Source of the DNA: JACDBE01 sp963714055
GTDB taxonomy: Bacteria; Actinomycetota; Acidimicrobiia; Spongiisociales; UBA5794
Length of the DNA: 64,000 bases
Assembly (NCBI GenBank): GCA_963714055.1
Contig: OY970227.1
Location: forward strand, 682,001-746,000
Direction: 5' to 3'
A program made the translations under genes and the position numbers. Below are positions 50,960 through 59,439 of this stretch, piece after piece. Each line of letters begins with the position of its first letter. Position 1 is the first letter of the stretch. The notes beneath the pieces were generated by a model that was given only the letters and a program-made list of their open reading frames with translations, had not been told where the DNA came from and ran no database searches.

Positions 50960-53710
50960 ATGGGATCGCTGCTGATGGCAGAGCTGCCGAGGGGCGTCGT
51001 CACGTTCGTGCTCACCGACATCGAGGGCTCGACGCGGCTGTGGGAGGACGCACCGGATGCAATGCCCGCCGCCCTGGTGAGACACGACGAGATCGTCGAC
51101 GAGATCGCCGCCGCCAACAACGGGACATCCGTGAAGTCTCGGGGCGAAGGTGACAGCCATTTCCTTGTGTTCGCAGAGCCCGCCGCCGCGGTGAGGGCCG
51201 CGGCCCATCTGCAGACGCGTCTTGCCGCCCTGGACGCTGGTCTCCCCAGACCGCTGCGCGTACGGATCGCGCTCCACACGGGTACCGCGGATGTGAGGGA
51301 CGGCGACTACTACGGCGCCGTCGTAAACCGGGCTGCCCGCTTGCGTTCGCTTGCCCACGGTGGCCAGACGCTGATGTCGCAGGCGACGTGGGAGCTCGTG
51401 CGTGACGCGCTCCCCGACGACGCCTCGATCCGTGACATGGGCGAGCACGGGCTCAAGGACCTGTCCCGTCCAGAGCACGTCCTCCAACTCGACATCGCCG
51501 GTCTCCGTACCGACTTCCCTCCATTGATGTCGCTGGATGCGACCCCCAACAACCTCCCGCTTCAACTTACGGAATTCGTCGGCAGGGAGCTCGAACTGGA
51601 GAACGCCAGGACGCTCCTCGGGGAGGTGCGCCTGCTGACGATCCTCGCCCCAGGAGGCGCCGGGAAGACCCGGCTCGCGATCCAGACCGCCGCAGACGCC
51701 GCTAGCGCTTTCCCTGATGGCGTGTTCTTCATCGGATTGGCAGACGTAGCCAGTCCGGCCGACATCGATCAGGCGGTCGCCGAGTCGCTCGGTCTGGGCT
51801 TGACTTCCGATCAGGCCCCGCGGGATCAGCTGTTGACCTACCTGTCCAACAAGCGCCAGCTGCTCGTGTTCGACAACTTCGAGCATCTCACCGAGGGCAC
51901 GGCGATCGTCGCCGACATCCTGCGGGGTGCGCCCAGCGTGACGATTCTGGTCACCTCCCGGGCGAGGCTAAATCTGACGGGCGAGACGGTGCTCACGCTC
52001 GCCGGTCTCGACACCGAATGGGACGATCCTGGTACGGCGTTTCAGACGAGCGGGGTCCGTCTGTTTGCCGACGCCGCCCACCGCGCCGATCCCTCCCTCG
52101 TCCTAGGGCCGACCGACCTCAAGGCCATTGGGGACATCATGCGGCTCACCGGCGGTTTTCCGCTGGCCATCCTGCTGGCGGCGGCGTGGGTCGACATGCT
52201 GCCGGTTGCCGAGATCGCAGCGGAGATCTCCGCAAATTTTGACTTCCTGGAGAGCGTGGCAGGCGACGTTCCGGATCGCCACCGCAGCGTCAGGGCCGTT
52301 TTCGACCACTCGTGGCGTCTCCTCGGTGACGAGGAGCGTGCAACCTTCGCAGCCCTCTCGGTGTTTCGCGGCGGATTCGACCGCGAGGCGGCACAGCAGA
52401 TTGCCGGAGCGTCCCTCCGGGGTATCGCCAAACTCGTCACCAAGACACTCGTCACACCTAGTCCCCAAACGGGTCGCTACTCCATTCACGAGTTGCTTCG
52501 CCAGTACGCCGAGGAGGAGCTCGCCACCGATGCCGAGAGGTCCGTACGGATCCGCGACGCCCACGCCGCGCACTACGCCGGGCTCATGGACAAGGCGACC
52601 ACGATGTTCTTCGCGAGCGACCAGGTCGGGATGCTCGAGTTGTTGGAGACGGATCTGGACAACGTCCGAGCCGCCTTCCGGCACGATCTCGACAACAGTG
52701 AGCACGCCAGGGCGAGGCGGTTCGTCTTCGGACTATTCATGGCGTACGAGCTGCGGGGCTGGTACGCGCCGGCCATGTCCTTGTTCGGGGAGGTGAACAC
52801 CGCGGCGGCAGCGGAGGAGATCGACGCGGCGGCTTTGGCCAGGCTCGCCACCGCCAGCCGAGCCTGGTTCGCGAGCCTGCTGGGCAGGCCGACTTTGTTG
52901 GCGGATCAGGTCCGCGAAGCCTTCGCCGCCACACCTGAGAGCGCACCGTTGCTCGATCGATGGCACACGCTGCATTGCCTCGCCATCACACTGGCGTATA
53001 TGGGGGAACTGGAGGAGATGGTGGCCCGCCTCGATGAAGGCATCGCCGCATGTGCCAAGGAAGACGACCCGTTCTGGCGGGCCGGTCTCTACACCTGGCG
53101 GTCGTTTGTAGCCGTGCTCGGCGGAGACCCGGATCTGGTGCTTCAGCTCACCGAGAAGGCCCTCTCTGTGTTCGAGGAACGCGACGACCACTACTTCATG
53201 ACATGGACGCTCTGGCTGCAAGCACTCGCGGCGACGACGCAGGGCAGGCCGGAAGACGCGATCGACCTCCACACCCGGCAGGTCGAGCGTGCGGCGGAGG
53301 TCGGGTATCTGCGTGGACGGGTGGTCGCGCTCGAGGGGCTGGGTGACGCCAACATGGGCGCCGAGCGCTATGCGGCGGCCGAGCGGGCCTACATCGAGGC
53401 GATGGCGACCGCAGAGAAGATGGGCATGGCTCGAGACATGCTCGGAATGATGGTGAAGGTCGCTCGCAGCAAGGGCAGCTCCGGGAACCCAGCCGACGGC
53501 GTAGCACTTCTCGGCACGGTGCTCGCCGCACCGATGAGTGCGGAGCAGCCCTTGACCGCGACCAAGCCGATCGCCGACCAGGCGATCGAGGCCATGGAGG
53601 AGCTGAGCGCTCGGCTCGACGCCGAGACCACGGCGGCGGCAGAAGAGCGGGGTCGAGTGAGACCATTCGAAGTCGCCACGAAAGAGCTCCTGGAGCGGCT
53701 CCATGCGTAG
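50960..53710 (+). CDS. Adenylate/guanylate-cyclase-domain STAND ATPase with TPRs
   Basis: The 916-residue protein has a class III cyclase domain at residues 12-180 (VTFVLTDIEGSTRLWED with Asp20, SRGEGDSHFLVF with Asp65, RIALHTGTADVRDGDYYG, VVNRAARLRSLAHGGQ). An NB-ARC-like ATPase follows from about 205 (LTEFVGRELELENART, LLTILAPGGAGKTRLAIQ, LLVFDNFEHLTEG, ILVTSRARLNL), then a long TPR region (SIHELLRQYAEEELATDAER onward). The GEGDS variant of the cyclase metal site is common in such fusions. Whether it makes cAMP is open. It is intact, unlike the LuxR-type relative nearby. Confidence 0.88.
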   Translation: MGSLLMAELPRGVVTFVLTDIEGSTRLWEDAPDAMPAALVRHDEIVDEIAAANNGTSVKSRGEGDSHFLVFAEPAAAVRAAAHLQTRLAALDAGLPRPLRVRIALHTGTADVRDGDYYGAVVNRAARLRSLAHGGQTLMSQATWELVRDALPDDASIRDMGEHGLKDLSRPEHVLQLDIAGLRTDFPPLMSLDATPNNLPLQLTEFVGRELELENARTLLGEVRLLTILAPGGAGKTRLAIQTAADAASAFPDGVFFIGLADVASPADIDQAVAESLGLGLTSDQAPRDQLLTYLSNKRQLLVFDNFEHLTEGTAIVADILRGAPSVTILVTSRARLNLTGETVLTLAGLDTEWDDPGTAFQTSGVRLFADAAHRADPSLVLGPTDLKAIGDIMRLTGGFPLAILLAAAWVDMLPVAEIAAEISANFDFLESVAGDVPDRHRSVRAVFDHSWRLLGDEERATFAALSVFRGGFDREAAQQIAGASLRGIAKLVTKTLVTPSPQTGRYSIHELLRQYAEEELATDAERSVRIRDAHAAHYAGLMDKATTMFFASDQVGMLELLETDLDNVRAAFRHDLDNSEHARARRFVFGLFMAYELRGWYAPAMSLFGEVNTAAAAEEIDAAALARLATASRAWFASLLGRPTLLADQVREAFAATPESAPLLDRWHTLHCLAITLAYMGELEEMVARLDEGIAACAKEDDPFWRAGLYTWRSFVAVLGGDPDLVLQLTEKALSVFEERDDHYFMTWTLWLQALAATTQGRPEDAIDLHTRQVERAAEVGYLRGRVVALEGLGDANMGAERYAAAERAYIEAMATAEKMGMARDMLGMMVKVARSKGSSGNPADGVALLGTVLAAPMSAEQPLTATKPIADQAIEAMEELSARLDAETTAAAEERGRVRPFEVATKELLERLHA

Positions 53711-53825
53711 ACATCCGCTCGACGGATCGACCCCCGGGGCCATTTCCCGCCAGCAAAGGGCCAGTGCGCCATCGTCTGGTGACTCCCGCCGCTGAGCAGT
53801 CCCCCGCGGTGCGGTGCAGAACGAT

Positions 53826-54081
53826 GACCTGCGGACGACCTGTCCGACGCTCCGAAACCTCGTGGCTGCAAAGTCGCTGCTTCGATCTTGTGCCGCCCCT
53901 GTGCCCACCCAGATCGAGATCGCGAAGAAGTCGGCCCGAATCCGCAGGAGTCACTCAAGGGCAACACGACCAAAGACCCTTGCCACACAATGGTTTTCGG
54001 CTGTCCATTGGCTCCGGGGGAGGTGTGGCTCCGGGGGAGGCTCCGGGGAGGGACTCGAACCCCCAACTTTCGGATTAACAG
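53826..54081 (-). mobile_element. Attachment-site remnant F with tRNA-Asn 3' half
   Basis: In order it holds a CGGACGACCTGTCCG hairpin (53832-53846), TTGTGCC (53888) and TGTGCC (53900), and an imperfect AGACCCTT...TGGTTTTC hairpin. The core GGCTCCGGGGGAGG then occurs three times (54011, 54028, 54040), the last continuing to 54081 through CGAACCCCCAACTTTCGG and ATTAACAG, the tRNA-Asn 3' half with two changes. After it both F and B read ACCGGCACCAC, so they share element sequence beyond the tRNA. Confidence 0.75.
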
Positions 54082-54149
54082 ACCGGCACCACCAAACCCG
54101 CTACCCGGCACACATCCCTTGTGGCACAAGGCTTTCACCAGTCTCATCC

Positions 54150-54190
54150 GCGGCTCGGAGCGAGCTTGTGCCCTCCCTGTGCCCCCGCAG
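54150..54190 (+). repeat. Solo arm pair G
   Basis: TTGTGCC (54166) and TGTGCC (54179) recur 85 bp after remnant F, spaced as in the other modules. They are preceded by CCCTTGTGGCACAAGGCTTTC (54115-54135), which resembles the module hairpin. The interval 54082-54337 has no gene. Confidence 0.45.
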
Positions 54191-54337
54191 ACGAGGCTCT
54201 GGGAGTCACGGCGGCGTGCGCGTCTACGAGCGAACGGAGAGGCTCGTTCTGAGCCTGGGCGGGCATTGTCGCTACCGCCATGCCGAGCCGTTGGGCCACG
54301 AGGTTGCACTTGAGAACGGCGTCCCCAGGGAGTCGCT

Positions 54338-54937
54338 TCAGCGTTCGACACCCCGATCCCGGCGGTTCGGCTGGCGCTCCCATTCGAGCTTGGTCGGGTT
54401 CCCCGGTGTCGAGCGGTCGCGGATGGCACGAAGCTCCGGCAGCGCCTCGTGATCCTTTGGGCGATTCGCCCACTCCTTCGAGGCGATCAGATCGTCAAGT
54501 GCGGCGGCTCGTACCACAATGCCGCCGACTTCGAGACTGCGGGCACGACCAGCCAGCTCGTCGAAGGAACGACGACGGCCCGTGGAGTCGGGCAGGTCGA
54601 CCAGGACATCGAAGTCGCCGGCCTCCGTCCGCCACGTCGAGATCTCCATCCCCGCCAAGGTCTGCTCGTCGAGCTGAACAGGAAGCCGGGCGGCCTCCTC
54701 GTCAGAGAGTCCCTCGACATGGAGCCGGGCACGAAGCTCACGCATCGCGGCGGCGAGCCGGTCCAGGTTTTCCGCGGTTCTTCGGGCAAGACAGTCGAAG
54801 TCCCTCGTCGCTCGGGTCGCACCATGAGCAATCGCCGCCACGCCACCGACGATCAGATACTCGACCCCGTGGTCCTCCAGAACCCGAACCAGCCAGGGGA
54901 CATCGAGCGGCGGCGGCTCAGATGTCGGTGGTGCCAC
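54338..54937 (-). CDS. Nucleotidyltransferase-fold protein (candidate toxin)
   Basis: The 199-residue protein has the minimal pol-beta-type core: GVEYLIVGGVAAIAHGATRATRDFDCLA (G-G-x-A then the T-x-D-x-D motif) and a third acidic strand GDFDVLVDLP. A helical C-terminus follows (VRAAALDDLIASKEWANRPKDHEALPEL, typical of this family). Such proteins act as toxins that modify tRNA or as AbiEii/MNT partners. GTG 54937 is the probable start. The gene for a small protein ends 22 bp upstream, giving a two-gene unit. Confidence 0.75.
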   Translation of the reverse strand: MAPPTSEPPPLDVPWLVRVLEDHGVEYLIVGGVAAIAHGATRATRDFDCLARRTAENLDRLAAAMRELRARLHVEGLSDEEAARLPVQLDEQTLAGMEISTWRTEAGDFDVLVDLPDSTGRRRSFDELAGRARSLEVGGIVVRAAALDDLIASKEWANRPKDHEALPELRAIRDRSTPGNPTKLEWERQPNRRDRGVER

Positions 54938-54959
54938 GAGGTGACGCGTCTATAGCGAC

Positions 54960-55217
54960 TCAGCCCGCCACCCGACGGGCATCGAGGGCACGGTCCAGCT
55001 CCACAAGCCAGTCACCGGTGACTTCGCCCGTCCTCCGACGCACCCGGGACTCATCAAGCACCGGCCCGACCTGTTCAAGCCACGCCAGCACCGCCTCCCT
55101 GCTGTTAAGGCGGCGCCCGTCCCGGGTGATCGACACATCATCGGCAGTACGCGGGCCGGCGCCACGCAGCCGCTCTTCATACTCCGCCCCACTCACCCCA
55201 GTCACATCGCCAACCAT
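54960..55217 (-). CDS. Small acidic protein upstream of the nucleotidyltransferase (candidate antitoxin)
   Basis: The 85-residue protein starts at ATG 55217 (GTG 55223 also possible) and reads VTGVSGAEYEERLRGAGPRT, DDVSITRDGRRLNSREAVLA, WLEQVGPVLDESRVRRRTGE. RDGRRLNSREAVLAWL resembles the start of several antitoxin-like or DNA-associated small proteins. Its position and spacing before the nucleotidyltransferase gene are those of an antitoxin, but no family is certain. Confidence 0.6.
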   Translation of the reverse strand: MVGDVTGVSGAEYEERLRGAGPRTADDVSITRDGRRLNSREAVLAWLEQVGPVLDESRVRRRTGEVTGDWLVELDRALDARRVAG

Positions 55218-55681
55218 CGTCACAGTGTACCGGTGGACCGCCACCGCCCTCAGCCGATCCACCCACCGGGCTTCCCCCTCCCCGGGAAACCGGGGGAACA
55301 TCAACGTGTCCGGGAAAACCGGTGGAACTCCAGCGTCGCCAACCGGCCGGCCACCGTTACCTGCGCCGCCAGGTCGAAGTCCGGGTCGTCGGCGACCCTG
55401 TGCAGCTCCTCCTCGACGGCACCCTAACCCTCCCCGGCCACGAAAGAGGTCGAGTGCTTGACGCTGGAACTGACGTACGACTTGTCGGCGTCCGCAGGCG
55501 CCGCGTCTTCGTTCGACGTCACAAGCTTCCCCTCCCGCCGGCTCCCGGAAGCCTGTATCGGGCGAGAAGAGCCGCGTCGGGCTTTCCGTCGGTGGTTCGG
55601 TCCGCTGGTCTCGACCGTGCCCGATGGTCGAGCGAGCGATGGCACGGAGCGCGGGCAAAAGCGGCGACTGGTCGGCGGCGG
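55218..55681. other. Intergenic stretch with a possible insertion-sequence relic
   Basis: CCCCGG GAAA CCGGGG (55280-55295) is a compact tetraloop hairpin. TGTCCGGGAAAACCGGTGG (55307-55325) looks like an insertion-sequence end, and the plus strand then reads RYLRRQVEVRVVGDPVQLLL then DGTLTLPGHE (about 55345-55445), similar in character to the C-terminus of some IS481-type transposases. No intact gene is present. Confidence 0.3.
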
Positions 55682-56038
55682 TCAGTCGATATCGTGTCGT
55701 CGAATCTCGTCGAGCTGCGCCAGTGCTGCCCGCGCGGCGACCCTTACATCGGTGCGGCTCGTCGCCGAGAGCGCCTCGAGCTCGGTGCGCGCCGTGCCGC
55801 TGCCGATCGACACCAGCACGTCGAACAACTCGCCTGGGGCGGCGCGGTCGGCGATGCGCTGGCCAACGGGAGTGACGGAGCGATCCCCGGCCTGCACCAG
55901 CAGGATCCCAGCCAGGGCCATTTCCTCCTCGTCGCCGCTCGACACGCCGTCCAGTAGTGCACGGGCAGCAGAAGCGACACCGAACAGCCGCCACATGGCG
56001 CCGGCAGCGAGCAACTTCGTCGTCGACAGCACCCGCAT
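55682..56038 (-). CDS. Small helical (HEAT-like) protein
   Basis: The 118-residue protein starts at ATG 56038 and is helical throughout: TKLLAAGAMWRLFGVASAARALLDG, EEMALAGILLVQAGDRSVTPV, LFDVLVSIGSG and VRVAARAALAQLDEIRRHD, with the spacing of HEAT-type repeats. It lies 36 bp after the HEAT-hydrolase gene and may be its partner. No family is named. Confidence 0.55.
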   Translation of the reverse strand: MRVLSTTKLLAAGAMWRLFGVASAARALLDGVSSGDEEEMALAGILLVQAGDRSVTPVGQRIADRAAPGELFDVLVSIGSGTARTELEALSATSRTDVRVAARAALAQLDEIRRHDID

Positions 56039-56074
56039 TGGCCAAGGGTACGCCGGCGCAGCCGTAGCTGACTC

Positions 56075-57177
56075 TCAGAGATGGCTGGGGAGGTCGTATT
56101 GATCCCAATACTCGGGCTGGCGGGGCATGCTGTGGTCGAACCAGCCGTTGACGTGGGACTCGACCCTATCTTGGTGTTGTGCGGGCGGCTGGTACACCTG
56201 ACCGCCGCGGTCGGCCATGATCACCAGATCCCACTTGACCCGCACGTCGAGGACACCAGCGACGTTGACGAAGTCGGGGAACCACTCGCCGTGCACCGGC
56301 CAGGCGAGCATCACCAGCCGCCCGAGACGAAGGCCCTTCCTGGTCGCCAAGTTGGCCACCGTCCCCCCGTGGCTGTGAGCGAAGAAGTCAGGGGCGTCGA
56401 GGCCCTGGTCGGCAACCCAGGCGACCAGGTTTGCCGCGTCGAGGGTCGCGGGCCTCGTGCGAGTAGAGCCCGGACCACTGGAAGCTGGGGTCATGCGGGT
56501 ACATCGATGGCTGCAGCGTTGCCAGGTAGTCGTGGAACTCGCCGCCGGGTTTCCACCAAGTCGTTTTGGCGGCGAATGTCCCGTGGGTAACCACCGACGT
56601 GTGGACGGACCGAGAGGTCCCGGCAAGCGGAGCGGGCCGACCGACGACGTGACGGAGAGCGGCGTGGCCCGGGTCGACACGAGCCAGGCCGGTGCGACCG
56701 AGATCGCGGACCAGCGGATCCCGGTCGCGGGCCCCCTCGGCAAGATGCTGCACGATGTCGGGGCGAGGCCCGGTCGTGTCAAGGGCTGCCACCGCCGCCG
56801 ACGTGCGGACCAGGCGGTGGGAACTGTGCAGATTGGCCTCTACCAGGCTGGCTGCGGCGACCGCATCGGCCTTGTCGACGAAGCGGCGGGCAAGCTGGGC
56901 CGTCTCCGCCGCAGGGATACGGAGGTCGACCTGATCGACATGCTCCACCGCTGTGATGCCGAGAGCGGCCACCGCCCGCTCCAGCGGGACAGCGACGCGC
57001 CCGGCGCAGGGGGGCCAGGTCCGGGAGGCCGAGCTCGACAGGCTCCAGCCCCTCGGTGCGACCGGCGACACCCGCCCCCGCGCTCAATAGGACCGCCGCC
57101 TGCATCATCTGGGCGTCCCGGCTGCTCTCCTCGAAGGCCTCTGCCGCCGGCATCGGCTCGAACTGCGAATTCGGCAT
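56075..57177 (-). pseudogene. HEAT-repeat plus alpha/beta-hydrolase protein, two frameshifts
   Basis: ATG 57177 follows TGGAGG. The frame reads AEAFEESSRDAQMMQAAVLL to GLPDLAP. At the G6 run 57009-57014 it shifts to AGRVAVPLERAVAALGITAV, HEAT-like repeats (LVEANLHSSHRLVRTSAAVA, LVRDLGRTGLARVDPGHAAL) and the hydrolase start (VHTSVVTHGTFAAKTTWW). Near 56440 it shifts again to AANLVAWVADQGLDAPDF then FAHSHGGTVANLA (Ser elbow). Together these give one protein of about 366 residues that fuses repeats to a hydrolase. 57178-57489 holds no gene. Confidence 0.7.
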
Positions 57178-57489
57178 CGGGTGCCTCCAGTTGTTTGCTC
57201 ACCCACAGGTCTACCCGATTGGATTGCTCGAGCGCGGCAAAGACAGAGAGCCAGACTCATCCCTTCATCGCCGGACCTCGCCGATGGCGCCGGGCCGGGC
57301 GTACGCCAAAGCGGTCAGAAGGTCGTCAGACTCAACGGCTCTCGATCGATGGGTGTCGGGTGGCGAGGATGTGGCGTGAACGCACAGCAAGCAAGACCTC
57401 GTTTGCCGGCCATCGTCGCCAACAGCCGAGCTGTCACGACGAGCACTCAAAGCGTCGAATGGGCAAGCTGTCTGATCCCGCCCTACCCG

Positions 57490-58071
57490 TCATGCCGGCG
57501 ATGAGATATGCCGAATCAGCCCAGCGATGAACGCGTCGAGGTGGATCTGGAAGTCTGGACGCGGGGATTCCGGGAAGCCGGGTTCGATCAGAATCGACCC
57601 CGGGATCAGTGACACCAGCCGCTCAGCAGTGCTGCGTTGGTGAAATGAGTTCTCCGGTTCCGAGGGCATCACCGCCACAGGGACGCTCAGGGTGGCGAGT
57701 TCGGCATCGATCACGCCACGGACTGTCTCACCGGCGAGGAGGTGCGCTGCGTGGGCCGGCACGTCTTGATCGACTCGAGGGTCACCGGCGGTGGCGGGCC
57801 AGAGCAACACGAGCCTTCGGACCGTGGACGGGTGCTGCAGTGCGACTCGAATCGCCACGGAGACACCGTTGGACCCGGCGATGAGCGTCGCGGGCTCATG
57901 CAGGTGCGCGGTCACGAGGTCCGCAGCGTGAGCCCACGACTCTGGAGTCGTGTCGCGGTCAGGGGCGTCGACATAGAAGCCGAAGCCTTCGAGCGCGTTG
58001 ACGACTCCTGGCCTCACCCAGAATCGATCCGCGTCAATGTCTTCGGCTAGGCCGCCGTGGATCAACACCAA
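57490..58071 (-). CDS. Alpha/beta-hydrolase, start uncertain
   Basis: The product shows LVLIHGGLAEDIDADRFWV, a helical stretch, the modified elbow LIAGSNGVSVAIRVA (Ser in G-S-N-G), LVLLWPATAGDPRVDQDV and VPVAVMPSEPENSFHQRS with the late His. It is small (193 residues) for a hydrolase. TTG 58071 is used because the family normally begins just before V-L-I-H-G, but no clear ribosome site is seen and the frame is open upstream to 58359. It is the last gene before the tRNA-Asn flank. Confidence 0.65.
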   Translation of the reverse strand: MVLIHGGLAEDIDADRFWVRPGVVNALEGFGFYVDAPDRDTTPESWAHAADLVTAHLHEPATLIAGSNGVSVAIRVALQHPSTVRRLVLLWPATAGDPRVDQDVPAHAAHLLAGETVRGVIDAELATLSVPVAVMPSEPENSFHQRSTAERLVSLIPGSILIEPGFPESPRPDFQIHLDAFIAGLIRHISSPA

Positions 58072-58137
58072 TTGTCCGAGGATCGCGTTGCAGTTCGATG
58101 ATCGACAGCCTCGCAGCTGCAGCGTTATTGCGCGACA

Positions 58138-58165
58138 CGCTCCGCCTCGATCGCGAGGCGGAGCG
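58138..58165. repeat. 12-bp-stem hairpin upstream of the hydrolase
   Basis: CGCTCCGCCTCG and CGAGGCGGAGCG are perfectly complementary around an ATCG loop. It sits between the tRNA-flank module and the hydrolase start and may end transcription coming from the tRNA side. Confidence 0.7.
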
Positions 58166-58344
58166 GTCGATGCCGCACCGCACAACCGTGAGAACCGATC
58201 GGCGGGGGTGCCGTCCTTGTGCCGTTGCCGTGGTCGTGTGGGACGGCACCGGTGTCGACGTCGAGGGTCGCTGCAAGCCTCCGCTTCGCTCGGGGTCTCG
58301 CGGGTGCTCGGCGCCGACCACCGCACACGCTGACCACCCGCAAC

Positions 58345-58535
58345 AACACTTGCGGACAACCTGTCCGACGCTCCTGAGTCGCACGTCGCGAAATCTCTGC
58401 TTCGGTCTTGTGCCGCCCCTGTGCCTGTCCGTGTTCGAGCACGAGGCTGGAATCGGGCTGGATCGCCGGATCGGCCGACATCGTCATGAAGCCGGAACCC
58501 CTTGCCACATAAGGGTTTCCGGCTGTCCGATGGGC
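58345..58535 (-). mobile_element. tRNA-proximal attachment flank E (reference copy)
   Basis: This is the fullest copy of the repeated module and abuts the intact tRNA-Asn. It has a GCGGACAACCTGTCCGACGC hairpin, the TCGCGAAATCTCTGCTTCGG stretch, TTGTGCC (58408) and TGTGCC (58420), and the hairpin 58492-58522. The direct TTGTGCC/TGTGCC pair about 110-130 bp from the tRNA end has the look of integrase arm sites. Alternatively the module may be the 3' end of lost integrase genes. The functional reading is inference. Confidence 0.55.
58492..58522 (-). terminator. Terminator-like hairpin downstream of tRNA-Asn
   Basis: CCGGAACCCCTT and AAGGGTTTCCGG pair over 12 positions (one G-U) around a 7-nt loop, 13 bp beyond the tRNA 3' end. 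Versions of the same hairpin accompany the copies at 7.3, 10.9, 22.0 and 53.9 kb. Confidence 0.6.
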
Positions 58536-58607
58536 TCCGGGGGAGGGACTCGAACCCTCAACTTTCGGATTAACAGTCCGACGCTCTGCCAATTGAGCTA
58601 CCCCGGA
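58536..58607 (-). tRNA. tRNA-Asn (anticodon GTT)
   Basis: Read on the minus strand, the 72-nt gene folds fully. It has acceptor TCCGGGG/CCCCGGA, D-arm GCTC-AATTGGCA-GAGC, anticodon arm TCGGA-CTGTTAA-TCCGA with GTT, variable AAGTT and T-arm GAGGG-TTCGAGT-CCCTC. CCA is not encoded. It is the only intact tRNA in the window and the apparent target of repeated integrations, since 3' halves of it recur at 22.0 and 54.04 kb. Confidence 0.97.
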
Positions 58608-58729
58608 CCGAAGCCGCGCGGACCCGCCCGTGGGAGAGTTCGCGTGATCCTGAGGATAGCGCCCGGCTTCCGTCCACCGGCTGAGGAACCTCGTCGCCGA
58701 GGACCTGGAACGATTGCTCGGGCGGTCCC

Positions 58730-59329
58730 TCAACCAGCCGGGCCGGGCGGACCGGTGAGGACTGTTGGGACGTACTCGAGCAGCTGGATTCGACCGTCGA
58801 ACGTTCGGCTGGCGACCATGTCGAGGGCGACATCGGGATATCCGTCGTAGATCCGCTCGCGGCCGGTGCTCCCGGTGATCACCGGGAAGACCACCACCCG
58901 GTAGCGGTCCACCAGGCCCGCCTCCAGTAGAGATCGGCACAGGCTGAGGCTGCCAAGGGTGCTCATACTGGTGCCATCACGCTTCATCGCTCCCACAGCC
59001 TCCACCACATCGCCGCTGACAAGCTGCGTGTTGGCCCACGACAACGGGGCGTCCAACGTCGAGGAGAACACCACCTTCGGGGATCTGGTGAGCTCGGCCA
59101 TGGCGTCGTCTTCGGCGGTCTCGTCCGCTTCCGATGCCGCGGACTGGCCGGCGAATCCCGACATCAGCCGGTACGTGTTCGCCCCCATCAAGATCGTGTA
59201 GTCGCGTTCGGGCTGCTCGTCGAGCCAGGCGAGATACTCGGGTCCCTGGAGTCCCCACCACCCCGGCCAGCCTTCCGCGGACGCATAGCCGTCCAGCGAC
59301 GTGATGAAGTCAACGATCAGCTCCGGCAT
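58730..59329 (-). CDS. Dihydrofolate-reductase-like (RibD C-terminal domain) protein
   Basis: The 199-residue protein starts at ATG 59329 after CAAAGGAG. It reads LIVDFITSLDGYASAEGWPGWWG, TILMGANTYRLMSGF, KVVFSSTLDAPLSWANTQLVSGDVVEAVGAMK and GLVDRYRVVVFPVITGSTGRERIYDG, the usual DHFR/RibD_C order. The substrate is unknown. It resembles the family member at 7664-8317 only in fold-level motifs. Confidence 0.87.
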   Translation of the reverse strand: MPELIVDFITSLDGYASAEGWPGWWGLQGPEYLAWLDEQPERDYTILMGANTYRLMSGFAGQSAASEADETAEDDAMAELTRSPKVVFSSTLDAPLSWANTQLVSGDVVEAVGAMKRDGTSMSTLGSLSLCRSLLEAGLVDRYRVVVFPVITGSTGRERIYDGYPDVALDMVASRTFDGRIQLLEYVPTVLTGPPGPAG

Positions 59330-59439
59330 CGAGTCTCCTTTGATCGACTCCCGTAGAACGGTTGTAGCTCACCTATCTAGCCATCGAGACGGTCCGCCAA
59401 CCCTCATGAGACCCGGGGCCGGTGGTACGGTCGACTGCG

